DNA from: Lacisediminihabitans sp046156175
GTDB lineage: Bacteria; Actinomycetota; Actinomycetes; Actinomycetales; Microbacteriaceae
Reading direction: 5' to 3'
Length of the DNA stretch: 64,000 nucleotides
Assembly (NCBI RefSeq): GCF_046156175.1
Contig: NZ_JAYLVL010000001.1
Span: forward strand, 744,001-808,000
Each line of letters starts with the position of its first letter. Position 1 is the stretch's first letter. Made by a program: the position numbers and the translations under genes. Shown piece by piece: positions 40,695 to 49,594 of the stretch. The notes below the pieces were generated by a model. It did not search any database. It was not told the origin of the DNA and saw only the letters and a program-made list of their open reading frames with translations.

Positions 40695-42419
40695 GTGCCA
40701 GACGTCACCCGCCGCTCACTCCTGCTCTCCGGGGCCGGTGGGCTCGCGCTCCTCTCACTCGGTGGCCTCTCGGCACAAGCCGAGGCTCGCATCACCCGCC
40801 TGACCGATTCCCGGGCTTTCACCACGGCAGGTACGACACTCGAACAGACGGCGAGCGCTTCCGCGACCAGCGGATATCGTCGCCTGGTCGCGGGGCCGGG
40901 CTTTGCGCTGGTCGTGCGAGAGGAACTCGCGGCCTCGCAGCGCGGGCGGGACGACCGGCGCTCGGCACTGGCCTCGATCGTGCATCTCACCGACCTTCAC
41001 ATCATCGATGCCCAGTCGCCGATGCGCTTCGAGTTCATGGCAGAGTCCTGCCCGTCCTTCTTCCGCCCCCAGGAGGCCCTCGGAACCCACGCGGCAGCGC
41101 AACTCGTCGCGCGGGTCAACCAGCTCGCGACCGGACCGTTCAGCGGCCGGGCGTTCGACTGTGTCGTCTCGACCGGCGACAACTCCGACAACAACGAAGA
41201 GCTCGAGATGCACTGGTTCCTGAGGGTGATGAGCGGTGGGGTGATCGTGGCGAATTCCGGTGCCGAGACCGAGTGGGAGGGCGTGCAGCACTCGGGCGAT
41301 CCGCTCTACTACAACCCGGACCTCGCCGTGATGGACCGCTACAAGAAGGCCGGATTCCCGCGCATCGAGGGGTTCTTCGACCGGGTGATCCGCGAGCACG
41401 ACAGCGAAGGGGTGAAGACGCCGTGGTACTCGGTGTTCGGCAACCACGACGACTCCGTCGGCGGCACGATCCCCGCGAACTGGACGCCGCTCGAGGAGCT
41501 CTACACCGGCCCCACCAAGTTCACCGGTTTCACGACAGAGGCCGCGAACGCGACGCTGGCGGCGGGCCTCACCGGAGACCGGTCCGCACGTCTCGGTCGA
41601 GAGGTGCGAGCAGAGCGACGCTGGGAGGTGACTGCCGACCACCGGCGCAAGCCATTCTCGCCGCGGGGGTTCATGGCCGCCCATCTCGACCCATCAGCGA
41701 CCGGTGCCGGTCCGGTCGGACACGGTTTCACGCCCAAGGCGGCGGACGAGGGCATCGCGTATTACAGCTTCGAGATCTCGCCCGGAGTCACCGGTATCGC
41801 CCTCGATTCGACCAATCATGGTGGATGGACCCGCGGGTCAGTGGGACACGCCCAGTTCCTCTGGCTGGAGAGGATGTTGCGCTCGGGAAGCAGCACCTCC
41901 TACGATGAGAGCGGCGCGAGGGTGATGCGCCAAGCCGATGACCGCCTTTTCGTGCTGTTCAGCCATCACACCAGTAGGTCCATGGACAACCTCGCACCGG
42001 ACCCGGCCAACCCCGGCGAGAAGAGGCACCCGGGGGGCGAGATCGTCGCCCTCCTGCAGCGCTATCCGAATGTGCTCGCCTGGGTGAACGGTCACTCCCA
42101 CACCAACGCGATCACGCCGCGCCCCGGGCCATCCCCCGAACGCGGCTTCTGGGAGATCAACACCGCGTCCCACATCGAGTTTCCCCAGCAGGCGCGGATC
42201 ATCGATGTCTGCGACAACCACGACGGAACGCTCTCGCTGTTCACGACGCTGATCGAGTCGGCGGCGCCGTACCAGAGCTCGTACGAGGATGGCGACCAGG
42301 CCGCCCTCGCCTCGCTGTATCGCGAATTCTCCGTCAACGATCTCCACTACACCGGAGCGCACGAGGGGCTGCCGAAAGACCACAACACCGAGTTGCTGTT
42401 GCTCCATCCGCTTCACTGA
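40695..42419 (+). CDS. Tat-exported metallophosphoesterase (TIGR03767-like)
   Basis: A 574-residue protein starting with a twin-arginine signal (VTRRSLLLSGAGGLALLSLG; Ala-x-Ala-like cleavage near 28-30). The dimetal site has HLTDLHIID near residue 100, STGDNSDNNEE near 160, FGNHDD near 255 and the histidines in LFSHHTSRSM near 420 and VNGHSHTNAI near 465. The layout fits the actinobacterial PPA1498/TIGR03767 group of calcineurin-like phosphoesterases. Location would be outside the membrane. The substrate is unknown. Two bases downstream the opposite-strand S9 peptidase region begins to converge (23-bp gap). Confidence 0.85.
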   Translation: MPDVTRRSLLLSGAGGLALLSLGGLSAQAEARITRLTDSRAFTTAGTTLEQTASASATSGYRRLVAGPGFALVVREELAASQRGRDDRRSALASIVHLTDLHIIDAQSPMRFEFMAESCPSFFRPQEALGTHAAAQLVARVNQLATGPFSGRAFDCVVSTGDNSDNNEELEMHWFLRVMSGGVIVANSGAETEWEGVQHSGDPLYYNPDLAVMDRYKKAGFPRIEGFFDRVIREHDSEGVKTPWYSVFGNHDDSVGGTIPANWTPLEELYTGPTKFTGFTTEAANATLAAGLTGDRSARLGREVRAERRWEVTADHRRKPFSPRGFMAAHLDPSATGAGPVGHGFTPKAADEGIAYYSFEISPGVTGIALDSTNHGGWTRGSVGHAQFLWLERMLRSGSSTSYDESGARVMRQADDRLFVLFSHHTSRSMDNLAPDPANPGEKRHPGGEIVALLQRYPNVLAWVNGHSHTNAITPRPGPSPERGFWEINTASHIEFPQQARIIDVCDNHDGTLSLFTTLIESAAPYQSSYEDGDQAALASLYREFSVNDLHYTGAHEGLPKDHNTELLLLHPLH

Positions 42420-42442
42420 CGGAGCTCCTCCGAAGAGTCGCC

Positions 42443-44356
42443 CTACGAGAGCGTGAGCCGCGGAACATCCGGCGGATCGAAGCCCAACACCTGGCCGTAG
42501 AACGAGAGCTCGCTTTCGGTGGCATCGACGATCGTCTCCGCTCGCCGGAACCCGTGGGATTCACCCTCGTAGGCCAGGTAGGCGTGCGGCAGCCCCTTCG
42601 CCGCCAGCTCGTCACGGAACAGCTCAGACTGGGCCGGTGGCACGATCTCGTCATCGAGTCCCTGCAACAACAGCACCGGAGTTGTCAGGTCGTTGACGTG
42701 AGTGATGGGCGATCGCTCCGCGTAGAGGGCGGATGCCTCCGGCAGCGGCCCCACCAGGCCATCCGTATAGCGGGACTCGAAGTCGTGGGTCTCGACGGCG
42801 AGGGTGGCGAGGTCGGAAACGCCGTAGTACGAGGCTCCGGCCGCGAAGACAGAGGATCGGGTGAGCGCCGCGAGCACCGTGAAGCCGCCGGCCGATCCCC
42901 CGCGAATCGCCAGGCGAGCGGAGTCGGCGAGACCGGCATCCGCGAGCCCGCGAACCGCGGCGATGACATCTTCCACGTCGACGACGCCCCACTGGCCGCG
43001 AAGCCGGTTGCGGTATTCACGGCCGTAGCCGGTGGACCCGCCGTAGTTCACGTCGATGATTCCGATTCCGCGACTGGTGAAGAAGCTGTAGACGGGCGAG
43101 TACCCCCCGGAGCTGTGGCCGGTGGGCCCGCCGTGGACCACGGCGATGTACGGCGGTCTCTCGCCTGCCGGAGCGTCATAGTCGCCGTTGCGCGGCGGAT
43201 AGACGAAGCTGTGGACATCGCGCTCACCGAAGAAGGTCCGCGCCTCCGCGATCGGCACGTATGCCGCATCCGGCATGCCTTCGACGTCCAGGCGCACATC
43301 GGTGAGTGAGCCGTCGTCGAGATCGAAGATGCGGAGACCTCCGCACAGTGCGGAGCTGCCTCCCGTGAGCAGCACCCGGCTGCCGTGACGCGGCCCGAGG
43401 CGGATACCGGTCACCGGCAGATCGACGGCTTGCGAGGTGCCATCGGCCGGGTCGACGATCACAAGAACGTCCGCTCCGAGAGTTCGTACCGCGAGAATCC
43501 GCCCATCGTCGAGTACGTCGTAGAACCGGTTGCCGAGCTGCCAGAGCGGGCCGCCGAAGTCTGCCTCTTCCCGATGGAGGGGGGCCACCTCGCCGTGAAG
43601 GGTCACGGAGTAGAGATTCCACCAGCCACTCCGGTCGCTCACCATCGTGAGCGTGGCATCGTCGATCCACTCCGGTTGCAGCACGCTCTCGGTGGCCGAA
43701 CCCGCGAGGGTGCTGACCGTTCCGGTCTCCAGTTCGGTCACTCGGAGTTCGGTGCCGTCCCACGGCATCTGGGGATGCTCCCATCCGATCCAGGCGAGCC
43801 TCGCGCCATCCGGCGAGAAACGCGGAAATGCGAGAAAATGCGACCCGGATGCCAGCGAACGGATGCCGGTGCCATCGACAGCCCCCGTGCCATCGAGAGC
43901 CCCAGTGCCATCGAGCTGCACGGCCACGATGTCCCGGGTGACCGCGCCATCCGCATGGATCTCGCGGACGGCGATCACCTCCGACCCCCGCACACTGATG
44001 TCACCGAAGCGGAAGCCGCGGCCCGCGGGCGTGAGCGGCACGGGAACCGAGCCACCGTCGTCCAGGCGGTACAGCCGTTGGTCGCTGAATTCGGCGAAGA
44101 CCAGCGCCCGATCGGAGGTCACGGCCCAGGCGCCTCCCCCGTATTCGTGCACGCGGCTCCGAGCGTTCCACGGGGCGGGCAGCACGTCACCCCCGGCATT
44201 CGCCACGACGTAACGCCCACCCTCCTCGGGTCGCCCCTCGCACCACCACGCCTGCCCGCCGACCCAGCATCCGCCCTGCACCGGATGCCCGCTCGCGGCG
44301 ATGTCGCGGGCGGAGATCGGAGAGCGCCAGGTTCCGTAGGGAGAGGTGATGGTCAT
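42443..44356 (-). CDS. S9-family prolyl oligopeptidase-like peptidase
   Basis: A 637-residue protein with an N-terminal beta-propeller region of WD-like repeats (FPRFSPDGARLAWIGWEHPQ near 175, LQPEWIDDATLTMVSDRSGW near 230) and a C-terminal alpha/beta hydrolase domain. The catalytic triad is visible: Ser in RGGSAGGFTVLA (~500), Asp in LLQGLDDEIVPP (~575) and His in EGESHGFR (~610). Family S9 acyl-aminoacyl/oligopeptidase. It carries three tandem DGTGA repeats near residue 150. It is cytoplasmic, with no signal peptide. Confidence 0.9.
   Translation of the reverse strand: MTITSPYGTWRSPISARDIAASGHPVQGGCWVGGQAWWCEGRPEEGGRYVVANAGGDVLPAPWNARSRVHEYGGGAWAVTSDRALVFAEFSDQRLYRLDDGGSVPVPLTPAGRGFRFGDISVRGSEVIAVREIHADGAVTRDIVAVQLDGTGALDGTGAVDGTGIRSLASGSHFLAFPRFSPDGARLAWIGWEHPQMPWDGTELRVTELETGTVSTLAGSATESVLQPEWIDDATLTMVSDRSGWWNLYSVTLHGEVAPLHREEADFGGPLWQLGNRFYDVLDDGRILAVRTLGADVLVIVDPADGTSQAVDLPVTGIRLGPRHGSRVLLTGGSSALCGGLRIFDLDDGSLTDVRLDVEGMPDAAYVPIAEARTFFGERDVHSFVYPPRNGDYDAPAGERPPYIAVVHGGPTGHSSGGYSPVYSFFTSRGIGIIDVNYGGSTGYGREYRNRLRGQWGVVDVEDVIAAVRGLADAGLADSARLAIRGGSAGGFTVLAALTRSSVFAAGASYYGVSDLATLAVETHDFESRYTDGLVGPLPEASALYAERSPITHVNDLTTPVLLLQGLDDEIVPPAQSELFRDELAAKGLPHAYLAYEGESHGFRRAETIVDATESELSFYGQVLGFDPPDVPRLTLS
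43869..43921. repeat. 18-bp tandem repeat inside the S9 peptidase gene
   Basis: Three near-identical units beginning GTGCCATCGA at 43869, 43887 and 43905. They encode DGTGAL-DGTGAV-DGTG in the propeller domain. Unit length is a multiple of three, so copy changes keep the frame. Confidence 0.7.
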
Positions 44357-44420
44357 CGTCTCATTCTGCCCGCTGCCGGGTGGGGGAATTCCGCCCTTCC
44401 CCCGATAGACCCGGCGGGTC

Positions 44421-44426
44421 TAGCCT
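44421..44426 (+). promoter_or_regulatory. Candidate -10 of the PLP decarboxylase gene
   Basis: TAGCCT lies 6 bp before the GTG at 44433. The same hexamer at the same distance precedes the SDR gene at 7653. Confidence 0.4.
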
Positions 44427-44432
44427 CATACC

Positions 44433-45812
44433 GTGACGGCCGACCCCGGTGCCTACAGAGAGCCCCTCGAGCGCGCCCATGCCCATGCCCTTGAGTGGCT
44501 CGAATCCATCCCCACCCGACCGGTGCCTCCACGGCTGACAGCCGACCAGGTGGCTGCGACCCTGGCACATCCCCTCGCCGAGCACGGACGCGATGCCGCC
44601 GATGTCGTCGATTCGCTCTCCGCGATCGTCGAACCCGGTCTGATGGCAGTCCCCTCCGGTCGATTCTTCGGCTGGGTCATGGGCGGCACCCTTCCCTCGG
44701 CGATGGCGGCGGACTGGCTCGTGAGCGCCTGGGACCAGAACGCCGGGATGCGCTTCGCCACACCGGGTGTCGCCGCGATCGAGGAGGCGGCGGGGGCCGA
44801 ACTCCTTGACCTGCTCGGACTCCCGTCCGGATCGGATGTCGGATTCACGACCGGAGGAACCACGGCGAACTTCGTGGGAATCGCGGCCGGCCGACAGCAG
44901 GTGCTCGACCGGATCGGCTGGAATCTCACGGCGGACGGGCTGAGTGGCGCACCGCGGATCGCCGTCTTCGCCGGACGCGAGCGACACGCCTCCGTCGATC
45001 TCGCCCTGCGCTACCTCGGCCTCGGACTGCCGATCGAGGTGGATGCCGACCGCGAGGGGCGCATCATCCCCGCGGCTCTCGCCGAGGCGATGCGTGACGT
45101 CGACGGGCCGGCGATCCTCTGCCTCCAGGCCGGAAACCTGCACTCCGGCGCCTTCGACCCGATGCGCGAGTCGATCGAGATCGCCCATCACCATGGCGCG
45201 TGGGTGCACGTGGACGGCGCCTTCGGACTGTGGGCTGCGGCGAGTCCGCTCTACCGCACGCACCTCGACGGTCTCGAGATGGCGGATTCCTGGGCGACGG
45301 ATGCGCACAAGACGCTCAACGTTCCCTACGACTGCGGAATCGCGGTCGTCGCCCATCCGGAAGCGGTGAGATCGGCCTTCGCGGTGCACACCAGCTATCT
45401 CATCAATGCCAGCGACGGTCCGGGCGACCCCTTCGACAAGGTGCCGGAGCTGTCGCGCCGGGCGCGAGGAGTTCCCGTGTGGGCCGCCCTGCAGGAGCTC
45501 GGACGCTCGGGGGTGATCGCGCTCGTGGAGCGTCTCGCCGCGAACGCCCGCGCTCTCGCCGATGGTCTCTCGTCTCTCCCCGGTGTCGAGGTGCTCAACG
45601 ATGTCGTCTTCACGCAGGTGAGCCTCGCGTTCGGGGATGACGAGAACACCCGCCGGGTCACCCAGAACCTCATCGCCGATGGCGCGGTCTGGATGAGCGG
45701 ATCGCGCTGGCAGGACCGCGACATCCTGCGCATCTCGGTGAGCAACTGGTCGACGGATGACGCGGACCTGGCCATCGCCATCGACGCGGTGAGACGGGCG
45801 ATGGCCGGCTAG
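44433..45812 (+). CDS. PLP-dependent amino acid decarboxylase (group II)
   Basis: A 459-residue fold-type I PLP enzyme. The Lys that binds the cofactor is in WATDAHKTLNVPYD (~295) and the Asp that holds the ring nitrogen is in VHVDGAFGLW (~262). GFTTGGTTANFVG near 145 is the phosphate-binding segment. The sequence belongs to the aromatic-L-amino-acid/glutamate decarboxylase superfamily. The substrate (aromatic amino acid, glutamate, aspartate or diaminobutyrate) cannot be assigned by eye. It is the only gene in its transcript and appears leaderless. Confidence 0.85.
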   Translation: MTADPGAYREPLERAHAHALEWLESIPTRPVPPRLTADQVAATLAHPLAEHGRDAADVVDSLSAIVEPGLMAVPSGRFFGWVMGGTLPSAMAADWLVSAWDQNAGMRFATPGVAAIEEAAGAELLDLLGLPSGSDVGFTTGGTTANFVGIAAGRQQVLDRIGWNLTADGLSGAPRIAVFAGRERHASVDLALRYLGLGLPIEVDADREGRIIPAALAEAMRDVDGPAILCLQAGNLHSGAFDPMRESIEIAHHHGAWVHVDGAFGLWAAASPLYRTHLDGLEMADSWATDAHKTLNVPYDCGIAVVAHPEAVRSAFAVHTSYLINASDGPGDPFDKVPELSRRARGVPVWAALQELGRSGVIALVERLAANARALADGLSSLPGVEVLNDVVFTQVSLAFGDDENTRRVTQNLIADGAVWMSGSRWQDRDILRISVSNWSTDDADLAIAIDAVRRAMAG

Positions 45813-45818
45813 AGCCGG

Positions 45819-45849
45819 GCGAAGGACGGCCCGCCTGCTGGCCCTTCGC
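45819..45849. terminator. Terminator hairpin between convergent genes
   Basis: GCGAAGG (45819-45825) pairs with CCTTCGC (45843-45849) around an inner GGCC/GGCC pair. It lies between the decarboxylase and a minus-strand membrane protein gene. Confidence 0.45.
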
Positions 45850-45864
45850 AGCGATGCGCATCGC

Positions 45865-46464
45865 CTACAGGCAGAGCGTGCCCCACACGCGATTGCCCCG
45901 GGCAGCGCGATCATCGAGCGCACTGTAGACCGCTGACCAGCCCGCCTCGAACTGCACCGGGCTGAGCCGGCCGGCGCGGGATTCGGCATCCAGCTGCTCG
46001 AGGCGCTCGAGACTGCGACGAAACAGCTCGGGTTGGCCGACTAGCCGGCTCTCCCCTGCCAGGCAGGTCACGATCGCCGACACGACGCGCAGTTCGCTCC
46101 GAACCCGCCGAGTGAGCGCACGCGTGGCGACCAGGCCGGCCAGATAGACGACCCCGAGCCCGAGGAGGGCGGCGGGGGATCGAAGATCCGCGAGCACGAC
46201 CGCGCAGATCAGCGCCACCGCGAATCCCCAGCCGCACCACGACTGGGAGAGGGCCAGCAAGCGCCGTTCCGATTCGTTGGTGCCGGGCGGGAACACGGTG
46301 AGCCGGTAGCGACCCCACCCCCTCCGGTTCACGTCCGCGAGATTCGGGAGCTCCACCCGACCCCATGCGTGATGGCTATCGAGGGGGGTTCGTGCGACGC
46401 TTCTTGATGGAGAGGGCTTCTTCGGCCCGGATTCCTTGGGCAGGGACTCTGTTGACACAGCCAC
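45865..46464 (-). CDS. Two-helix membrane protein of unknown function
   Basis: A 199-residue protein. A conserved-looking segment WGRVELPNLADVNRRGWGRY and RLTVFPPGTNESERRLL (~35-65) precedes two hydrophobic helices (GFAVALICAVVLADL and AALLGLGVVYLAGLVATRAL), then a soluble helical tail with RVWGTLCL at the end. I do not recognise the family beyond its occurrence in actinobacteria. The GTG start is weakly supported; an in-frame GTG two codons later is equally possible. Confidence 0.6.
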   Translation of the reverse strand: MAVSTESLPKESGPKKPSPSRSVARTPLDSHHAWGRVELPNLADVNRRGWGRYRLTVFPPGTNESERRLLALSQSWCGWGFAVALICAVVLADLRSPAALLGLGVVYLAGLVATRALTRRVRSELRVVSAIVTCLAGESRLVGQPELFRRSLERLEQLDAESRAGRLSPVQFEAGWSAVYSALDDRAARGNRVWGTLCL

Positions 46465-46562
46465 AGGTCTACGCCCGCTCCCGCGGCCGGCGGGGCATCC
46501 TTACGAAACTCCTACGCGATCCTGACGGCGAGGTCGGGCCATTGCGCGCCTTTCGGCACCGC

Positions 46563-47438
46563 TCAGGCAGTCGGGCCGGATGGCGCAGTGGCCACCCAGC
46601 ATTCGACGATGCGGTCGCCGCTCTTCCAGGTGTCCGCCGTCGGTTCGTACGTCACCCACACCACTCCAGCGGCATCCGCCGGGTCGCCACAGTGCGCCTG
46701 GTCGAAGGCGTTGCGCACCTTCTCGCTGGGGAACGGTGCCCCATCGTCACCCGGCAGGGCGTCCTCCGAGGCTTCCCTCCATTGCGGATCCTTCGCGCAG
46801 TCGGCGTAGGTCGCGGAGTCCGAGCTGAACGGGTCGCTGGAGTCGGTGCTCTCCGTGGTGTTCACGCACAGGGCGAAAATCTCCGGCCGGGACTCCGCGT
46901 CGCGGACGAATTCGCTGATCTTCGCGGGCAACTTCTCCAACCGGGGGTCCGAGAACGAGCTTCCGTAGGCGATGATCGCGAAATCACAGCGCACCCATCG
47001 GGCCCCGGCAGCCCACGCTGCCTCCGAGGGGAGGAAGTAGCCCGGTTCAAGACGGGACTCCTGAAGGGTACTGCTGGGGAGAAAGTGCGCCGAGGCGGCA
47101 TCACAACTCTCGAAAGCCGCCGAGTCGATGTCATCCCGCACTGAGCCGGTGGAGTCGTCGACCAGTGTGCGCGGCAGCGACTTGGCAAGAACGGGCACGG
47201 CATAGGTATAGCTCTGATGGTCCGTTGCGCAGTCGACCGGATGCCCGCTGGTCCAGGTGTAGTCCGAATCGATGGTGGTGAAGTCGGTGTGCCAGCAATC
47301 GCCGACCGAGGGCAAGACGCTCGATCCATTCACCTTCTCGGCGACGGTGTTCACCAGCGGCAGGAAGGCGCAACCGGAGAGCAGTCCGGGGATCAACAGC
47401 CCCGCGGCCACAACACGAAGGATTCGAGACTGCTTCAT
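46563..47438 (-). CDS. Septum-formation-domain lipoprotein (putative)
   Basis: A 291-residue lipoprotein: signal with lipobox GLLSGC (Cys ~22). The mature part has VGDCWHTDF near 45 and HPVDCATDHQSYTY near 65, with further Cys pairs (VRCDFAIIAYG near 150, YADCAKDP near 215, RIVECWVAT at the end). Paired Cys around GDCW...V.C...H is the signature of the actinobacterial Septum_form domain, whose founding members were named for effects on septation. The outward-facing location fits disulfide-stabilised folds. Role inferred only. Confidence 0.6.
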   Translation of the reverse strand: MKQSRILRVVAAGLLIPGLLSGCAFLPLVNTVAEKVNGSSVLPSVGDCWHTDFTTIDSDYTWTSGHPVDCATDHQSYTYAVPVLAKSLPRTLVDDSTGSVRDDIDSAAFESCDAASAHFLPSSTLQESRLEPGYFLPSEAAWAAGARWVRCDFAIIAYGSSFSDPRLEKLPAKISEFVRDAESRPEIFALCVNTTESTDSSDPFSSDSATYADCAKDPQWREASEDALPGDDGAPFPSEKVRNAFDQAHCGDPADAAGVVWVTYEPTADTWKSGDRIVECWVATAPSGPTA

Positions 47439-47554
47439 TCTGCTGTTTCCCTCACTGGATCCCTGACCGATAGTTGAGAATAACGCAGCCATGGGAGTCT
47501 TCGCGTCCCCTCGAACGGGGCGGATCTGCGGGCTTCAGCGAGCCCCGTCCATCG

Positions 47555-48325
47555 TCAGCTCATCGCGGGAGCGAGAGGCGAATCCGTTTCCCCGGCACGC
47601 CAATAGCGGCGCCGCAGCAGCGCCCGCTCGCCGAGGGTCCAGGCGGTCGTCGCCGCGAGATAGATCGTCGCGGCGAGGGGAACGAATGCCGCGAAGGCGA
47701 TGGTGAGGAACGGCATCCAGCTCAGAACCCGGGCGATCGTGGCAGCCGATTCCGGCGCATCCGGATTCGGCAACACGAGCCGGAGTGCGACTCGCCGGGA
47801 CAACCACGCGAAGCCGGCCATCAGCACGAACAGCACGAGGTAGACGACGATGCCGGCCGCCCCGGTGGTTGCGAGCTGCACAAAGGTGGTGCCGAGCGGC
47901 ACTCCGAACAGGCGTTCGGTCAGGAGCGCATTCGGATGCCCATCCACGGTGACGCGGATGAAGAGTGCATAGACGAGAGAGAGCACCGGCGCCTGGGCGA
48001 GGGCGGGCAGGATGCCCGCGAATTGCGATGTGTTCTCGGCCTTGTAGAGCGCCGCCGTCTTCTGCTGAAGCAGCAGCGGATCCTTCCTGTGTCGTCGCTG
48101 CAGGGCGAGGATCTGCGGGTGAAGGCGACGGCGAGTACCCTCAGCCTTCACCTGCGAGACGCCGACCGGGATGAGCAGCGTGCGCACGATCGCGGTGAGC
48201 AGGATGATGGCGACGGTTGCGCTGGCCGCGCCCGCGAGGGGAGAGACGAGGGCCGCGAGACCCTCGACGAGGGAGTAGGCCAGGTCGAGAAGAGTGGCGA
48301 TGGGGGCAAACGAGAAGAGGTCCAC
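47555..48325 (-). CDS. yidC: YidC/Oxa1-family membrane insertase, probable paralogue
   Basis: A 256-residue membrane protein with five helices. TM1 contains the key Arg (IILLTAIVRTLLIPVGVSQV), followed by the cytoplasmic helical hairpin (RRRLHPQILALQRRHRKDPL) and IYLAATTAWTLGERALLRR at the end. YidC inserts and folds membrane proteins with or without SecYEG. It lacks the usual context of the main actinobacterial yidC (rpmH-rnpA side), so it is likely a second, specialised copy. GTG at 48325 has AAGGA upstream; an in-frame ATG at 48373 is poorly supported. Confidence 0.8.
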   Translation of the reverse strand: MDLFSFAPIATLLDLAYSLVEGLAALVSPLAGAASATVAIILLTAIVRTLLIPVGVSQVKAEGTRRRLHPQILALQRRHRKDPLLLQQKTAALYKAENTSQFAGILPALAQAPVLSLVYALFIRVTVDGHPNALLTERLFGVPLGTTFVQLATTGAAGIVVYLVLFVLMAGFAWLSRRVALRLVLPNPDAPESAATIARVLSWMPFLTIAFAAFVPLAATIYLAATTAWTLGERALLRRRYWRAGETDSPLAPAMS

Positions 48326-48400
48326 GATGAGAGTCCTTGCAGTCGAAACGGATGGGTGACCGAGTGTGGCCACAAGGCATCCGCTTGCGCGGGGGCTCTG

Positions 48401-48742
48401 CTAGGTGGCCGGGATCGACTGCGAGGGTGCCCTGGTGCGGGGACGCCCAGGGGTGGTCGGATGCTGCGGGGCAGGCATGCCGAAGGCGACGGAACGCCGC
48501 ACCTGCGCTCGCGCGCCGACGGTCATCTCGGCGGAGCCCACGAGCACGAGCGAGTAGCCGATGGCTGCTGCACTCGCCACCGTCACAGCGGCGATGCCGA
48601 GAACGGTGAGCGAACCGTGGCCGCCATCCGATGCCGCGATGGACACGAGAAGAAGCACCGCGAGTCCGCCCGGAAGCATCGTCGAAAGGGCAGTGAGAAG
48701 CCGTGTCGCGATCGCGACAGGCTGTGCCTTCGACGTGCTCAT
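48401..48742 (-). CDS. Small two-helix membrane protein next to YidC
   Basis: A 113-residue protein with two predicted helices: TMLPGGLAVLLLVSIAA and GSLTVLGIAAVTVASAAAIGYSL. A basic Pro/Ser/Arg-rich C-terminal tail follows (TTPGRPRTRAPSQSIPAT). It lies 75 bp upstream of the yidC paralogue in the same direction. The function is unknown; it may be an accessory factor or substrate of the insertase, by proximity only. Confidence 0.65.
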   Translation of the reverse strand: MSTSKAQPVAIATRLLTALSTMLPGGLAVLLLVSIAASDGGHGSLTVLGIAAVTVASAAAIGYSLVLVGSAEMTVGARAQVRRSVAFGMPAPQHPTTPGRPRTRAPSQSIPAT

Positions 48743-48813
48743 TCGGCAACCGTACCCCGCGGAGCGGCCACAGACCATACTCCGGAGGGCGTACTCACCC
48801 CGGCGTGAACGCA

Positions 48814-48853
48814 CCGAAGGCCGGGTCCCACCGCAGTGGGAACCGGCCTTCGG
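48814..48853. terminator. Strong hairpin downstream of the PadR gene
   Basis: CCGAAGGCCGG and CCGGCCTTCGG arms with an inner CCCAC/GTGGG and a CGCA loop. It sits about 20 bp beyond the PadR stop codon and most likely terminates that gene. Confidence 0.6.
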
Positions 48854-48871
48854 AGTGATCGCATTGCGGTT

Positions 48872-49510
48872 TCAGTCCGCCAGGATCAGGTAGAGGGCGC
48901 GGCGCGCCTCATCCAGCTTTTCGATGGCGGCCGCCCGCTGGGCGTCCGTTGCCGAGTGACGGAACTGCTGGGCGACGCCCATCAGCTTTCCGACGCTCTC
49001 GAAGAATGCTCCAGCCTGTTCGGAGCGACCGGGGGTCGCCTCCCAGGCCTTGGCGAAGTCATCCGCGTGCTCGCTGACGTAGGTCTTGCCGGCATCGGTG
49101 AGTTCGAATTCGGTCTTCCGACCGTCGCCAACGGAGACGATGAGGTCCTCGTCGACGAGCTGCTGGAGCGTCGGATAGACCGAGCCGGGGCTCGGGCGCC
49201 AGGCACCACTGGTCTTGTCGGCGATCGCCTTGATCAGGCCGTAGCCGTTGGACGGGCCCTCGGCCAGCAGGGAGAGGATGACCGAGCGAACATCGCCCTT
49301 GCCCGCCCTGCGGGGACCGCGTGGTCCGAATCCCGGCCCGCCGAAACCGGAGCCGAAGCCCGGTCCCCCGAAACCCGGTCCGCCGAAGCCACCGAATCCG
49401 GGGCCTCCACCGCGGCCTTCGCCGGAACCGGCGGACTCGTGATTGAACCGAAGCGGGTGATGGTCGGAGGGGTGGAAGTTTCTGTTGTGAATATCGTGAT
49501 TGCGTTTCAT
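48872..49510 (-). CDS. PadR-family transcriptional regulator with Gly/Phe-rich N terminus
   Basis: A 212-residue regulator. Residues ~60-150 hold the PadR winged helix: VRSVILSLLAEGPSNGYGLI, ADKTSGAWRPSPGSVYPTLQ and DGRKTEFELTDAGKTYV. The C-terminal ~60 residues are the dimerisation helix. The N-terminal ~60 residues are low-complexity, with GGPGFGG and GFGSGFG repeats and a His-rich start, and are not part of the DNA-binding fold. PadR proteins usually repress their own gene and an efflux or stress gene in response to ligands. The palindrome upstream of the start is a plausible operator. Confidence 0.88.
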   Translation of the reverse strand: MKRNHDIHNRNFHPSDHHPLRFNHESAGSGEGRGGGPGFGGFGGPGFGGPGFGSGFGGPGFGPRGPRRAGKGDVRSVILSLLAEGPSNGYGLIKAIADKTSGAWRPSPGSVYPTLQQLVDEDLIVSVGDGRKTEFELTDAGKTYVSEHADDFAKAWEATPGRSEQAGAFFESVGKLMGVAQQFRHSATDAQRAAAIEKLDEARRALYLILAD

Positions 49511-49541
49511 GATCGCATGTCCTTTCGTTCGCCCAGCTACG

Positions 49542-49594
49542 TGATATCTTGCTGAGCCATCGCAGAGTTTCTGCGATGGGTCAAAGATATATCG
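49542..49594. promoter_or_regulatory. Putative PadR operator/promoter region
   Basis: A perfect 10-bp stem CCATCGCAGA/TCTGCGATGG (49557-49566, 49570-49579) sits between TGATATCTT (49542-49550) and AAAGATATA (49583-49591), also inverted. On the minus strand TATATC can serve as the -10 element of padR. The dyad symmetry fits autorepression. Confidence 0.45.
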
